Assembly (NCBI GenBank): GCA_046705545.1
Contig: JBJKQF010000255.1
Span: 1 to 8,833, forward strand
DNA length: 8,833 nucleotides
Reading direction: 5' to 3'
From: JAMCXS01 sp046705545
GTDB taxonomy: Bacteria > Acidobacteriota > Terriglobia > UBA7540
Both the position numbers and the translations under genes were made by a program. Positions within the stretch are counted from its first letter, which is position 1. Each line of letters begins with the position of its first letter. The notes below the pieces were generated by a model. That model made no database searches. It had not been told where the DNA came from and saw nothing but the letters and a program-made list of their open reading frames with translations. Shown here piece after piece: positions 7,515 through 8,833 of this stretch.

Positions 7515-7531
7515 CGCGACGCTGAGTCGCG
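7515..7531. repeat. Short inverted repeat in the gnd leader
   Basis: CGCGAC (7515-7520) and GTCGCG (7526-7531) are exact complements around a 5-base centre, GCTGA. If gnd is transcribed from the AT-rich patch just before it, this would be a hairpin near the 5' end of the gnd message. It could also be a DNA-binding site upstream of the tkt promoter. Confidence 0.35.
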
Positions 7532-7590
7532 CTTCTTAGCGCCGCTCGGGAAATTCGGGCTCAGGACACCCTTCAAAAATGGACAGTGTA

Positions 7591-7596
7591 AGGAGG
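7591..7596 (+). promoter_or_regulatory. Ribosome binding site of gnd
   Basis: AGGAGG followed by five bases and then ATG at 7602. It decides the gnd start over the out-of-frame ATG at 7579. Confidence 0.8.
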
Positions 7597-7601
7597 AAGC
7601 G

Positions 7602-8833
7602 ATGGAGGAGTTGAGACATCTGGGAGTAATCGGGCTAGGGGTGATGGGCAAGAACCTGGCATTGAATGCGGAGAGCAAAGGATTTTCTGCCGCCGGCTTC
7701 GATGTCAACCCGGAAACCGTCCAGAAAGTGTCTGCCGCCGTGGCCGGCAAGAAGATTACGGTGACGAACTCGTTGAAGGATTTTATCGCCGCGCTCGAAA
7801 AACCGCGGCGCATCCTGGTGATGGTCCCCGCGGGCAAGGCGGTGGACGCGGTGTTGAAGGATTTGAAGCCGCTCCTGGAGCCGGATGACATCATTATTGA
7901 CGGTGGAAATTCCTATTTTAAAGACACCGAGCGCCGCGTGGAGGATCTGAGCGCCGCGGGATTGCACCTGTTCGGAATGGGCGTCAGCGGCGGAGAGGAA
8001 GGGGCGCTGCACGGGCCTTCCCTGATGCCCGGCGGGCACGAAGAGTCCTACCGACACCTTGAGCCCCTGCTGACCAAAATGGCCGCCCAGACGAGCGACG
8101 GCGCCTGCTGCACCTATCTCGGGCCGCGAGGGGCCGGGCATTACGTCAAGATGGTTCACAACGGCATCGAGTACGGCATCCTGCAGCTGATCTGCGAGGT
8201 TTACGACATCTTCAAAAACATTCTGGCGCTGTCCGTCCAAGACATGCGGGACGTTTTTGATGAATGGAGCCGCTCGGACCTGAATTCCTATCTGCTGGAA
8301 ATCACCACGCTGGTGCTGAGCAAGACCGACGTGGCGACCGGACGCCCCCTGGTGGAGCTAATCGTCGATGAGGCCGAGCAGAAGGGAACCGGCAAATGGA
8401 CGGCGCAGGATTCGATGGATCTGGGCGTGGCGGTTCCTACCCTTGCCTACGCGGTGGAAGCGCGCATCCTCTCCGGCCAGAAAAAAGAACGCGTGGCCGC
8501 CTCCGAAGTTCTGAGCGGCCCCAAACGCTCCTTCAACGGCGATGTCCTGGAAATGCTGGGCTACTTGCGGGAAGCCTACCGGATCGGCGTGATAGTTTGC
8601 TACGCGCAGGGCTTTGAGCAACTTCGCGTGGCGTCGGCGGAATACGATTATGGACTGAACTACGCAGAGATCGCCCGCATCTGGAAGGGTGGTTGCATCA
8701 TCCGCTCCAAAATGCTCGACATGATTCAGCAGGAGTTTATCGCGGATCCAGACCGGCCCAATCTGATGCTGGCTCCGGCATTCAGCTCGATCATCACCAA
8801 TCACGAGCAGATGTTGCGGGTGGTGGTTAAGAG
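7602..8833 (+). CDS. gnd: 6-phosphogluconate dehydrogenase (decarboxylating), partial (3' end beyond window)
   Basis: It oxidatively decarboxylates 6-phosphogluconate to ribulose-5-phosphate. The frame is open from ATG 7602 to the right edge: 410 residues of an expected 470 or so. The Rossmann motif is GLGVMGKNLALN (11-22). DGGNS (100-104) follows, then the substrate loop GVSGGEEGALHGPSLMPGG (127-145), GAGHYVKMVHNGIEYG (177-192) with catalytic Lys183 and Asn187, and GTGKWT (262-267), which follows Lys261. This is the long, dimeric type. At the end of the second strand, where NADP-dependent enzymes have Asn-Arg-Ser/Thr, this protein has Asp34-Val35-Asn36, which suggests NAD+ preference. The missing C-terminal tail would contain residues that reach the partner subunit's active site. 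The gene is divergent from the tkt group across a 234-base region. Confidence 0.95.
   Translation, partial: MEELRHLGVIGLGVMGKNLALNAESKGFSAAGFDVNPETVQKVSAAVAGKKITVTNSLKDFIAALEKPRRILVMVPAGKAVDAVLKDLKPLLEPDDIIIDGGNSYFKDTERRVEDLSAAGLHLFGMGVSGGEEGALHGPSLMPGGHEESYRHLEPLLTKMAAQTSDGACCTYLGPRGAGHYVKMVHNGIEYGILQLICEVYDIFKNILALSVQDMRDVFDEWSRSDLNSYLLEITTLVLSKTDVATGRPLVELIVDEAEQKGTGKWTAQDSMDLGVAVPTLAYAVEARILSGQKKERVAASEVLSGPKRSFNGDVLEMLGYLREAYRIGVIVCYAQGFEQLRVASAEYDYGLNYAEIARIWKGGCIIRSKMLDMIQQEFIADPDRPNLMLAPAFSSIITNHEQMLRVVVK

Noticed and set aside
7635..8240. 201-codon open frame on the minus strand inside gnd
   Set aside because: It is antisense to conserved gnd sequence, including the substrate and catalytic motifs, and its translation has no family features. 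The same applies to 7325-7894 and 8358-8804.

Overview
The window is a tightly organised pentose phosphate pathway locus from a bacterium with GC-rich coding DNA. Five genes lie on the minus strand in the order tkt - tal - pgi - zwf - opcA (right to left). A sixth, gnd, is divergent on the plus strand and runs off the right edge. Gene spacing is short: 160, -35 (overlap), 53 and 86 bases. Most starts have a strong AGGAGG-type ribosome binding site, and the first and last minus-strand genes (tkt and opcA) start with TTG. I see no RNA genes, mobile elements, CRISPR arrays, transfer signatures or phage genes.

Organism: OpcA next to zwf rules out a typical gammaproteobacterium and is seen in cyanobacteria, actinobacteria and several soil phyla. 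Pgi and Tal resemble the two halves of the Tal-Pgi fusion protein known from acidobacteria, chloroflexi, cyanobacteria and some acetic acid bacteria. An acidobacterium or a similar soil lineage is my best guess, at low confidence.

Layout: 1-581 opcA (3' end off window); 668-2221 zwf; 2275-4053 pgi; 4019-5161 tal, whose last 35 bases overlap pgi; 5322-7367 tkt; 7368-7601 divergent regulatory region with three inverted repeats and an AT-rich promoter-like patch; 7602-8833 gnd (3' end off window).

How they work together: Pgi links fructose-6-phosphate and glucose-6-phosphate. Zwf, with its partner OpcA, oxidises glucose-6-phosphate. Gnd decarboxylates 6-phosphogluconate to ribulose-5-phosphate. 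Tkt and Tal recycle pentose phosphates to fructose-6-phosphate and glyceraldehyde-3-phosphate. The missing step, 6-phosphogluconolactonase, is not in the window and may lie beyond opcA. No undescribed system is evident. The points most worth checking are a probable switch of Gnd cofactor preference toward NAD+, the overlapping tal/pgi pair that is one base away from an in-frame fusion, and the structured divergent control region.
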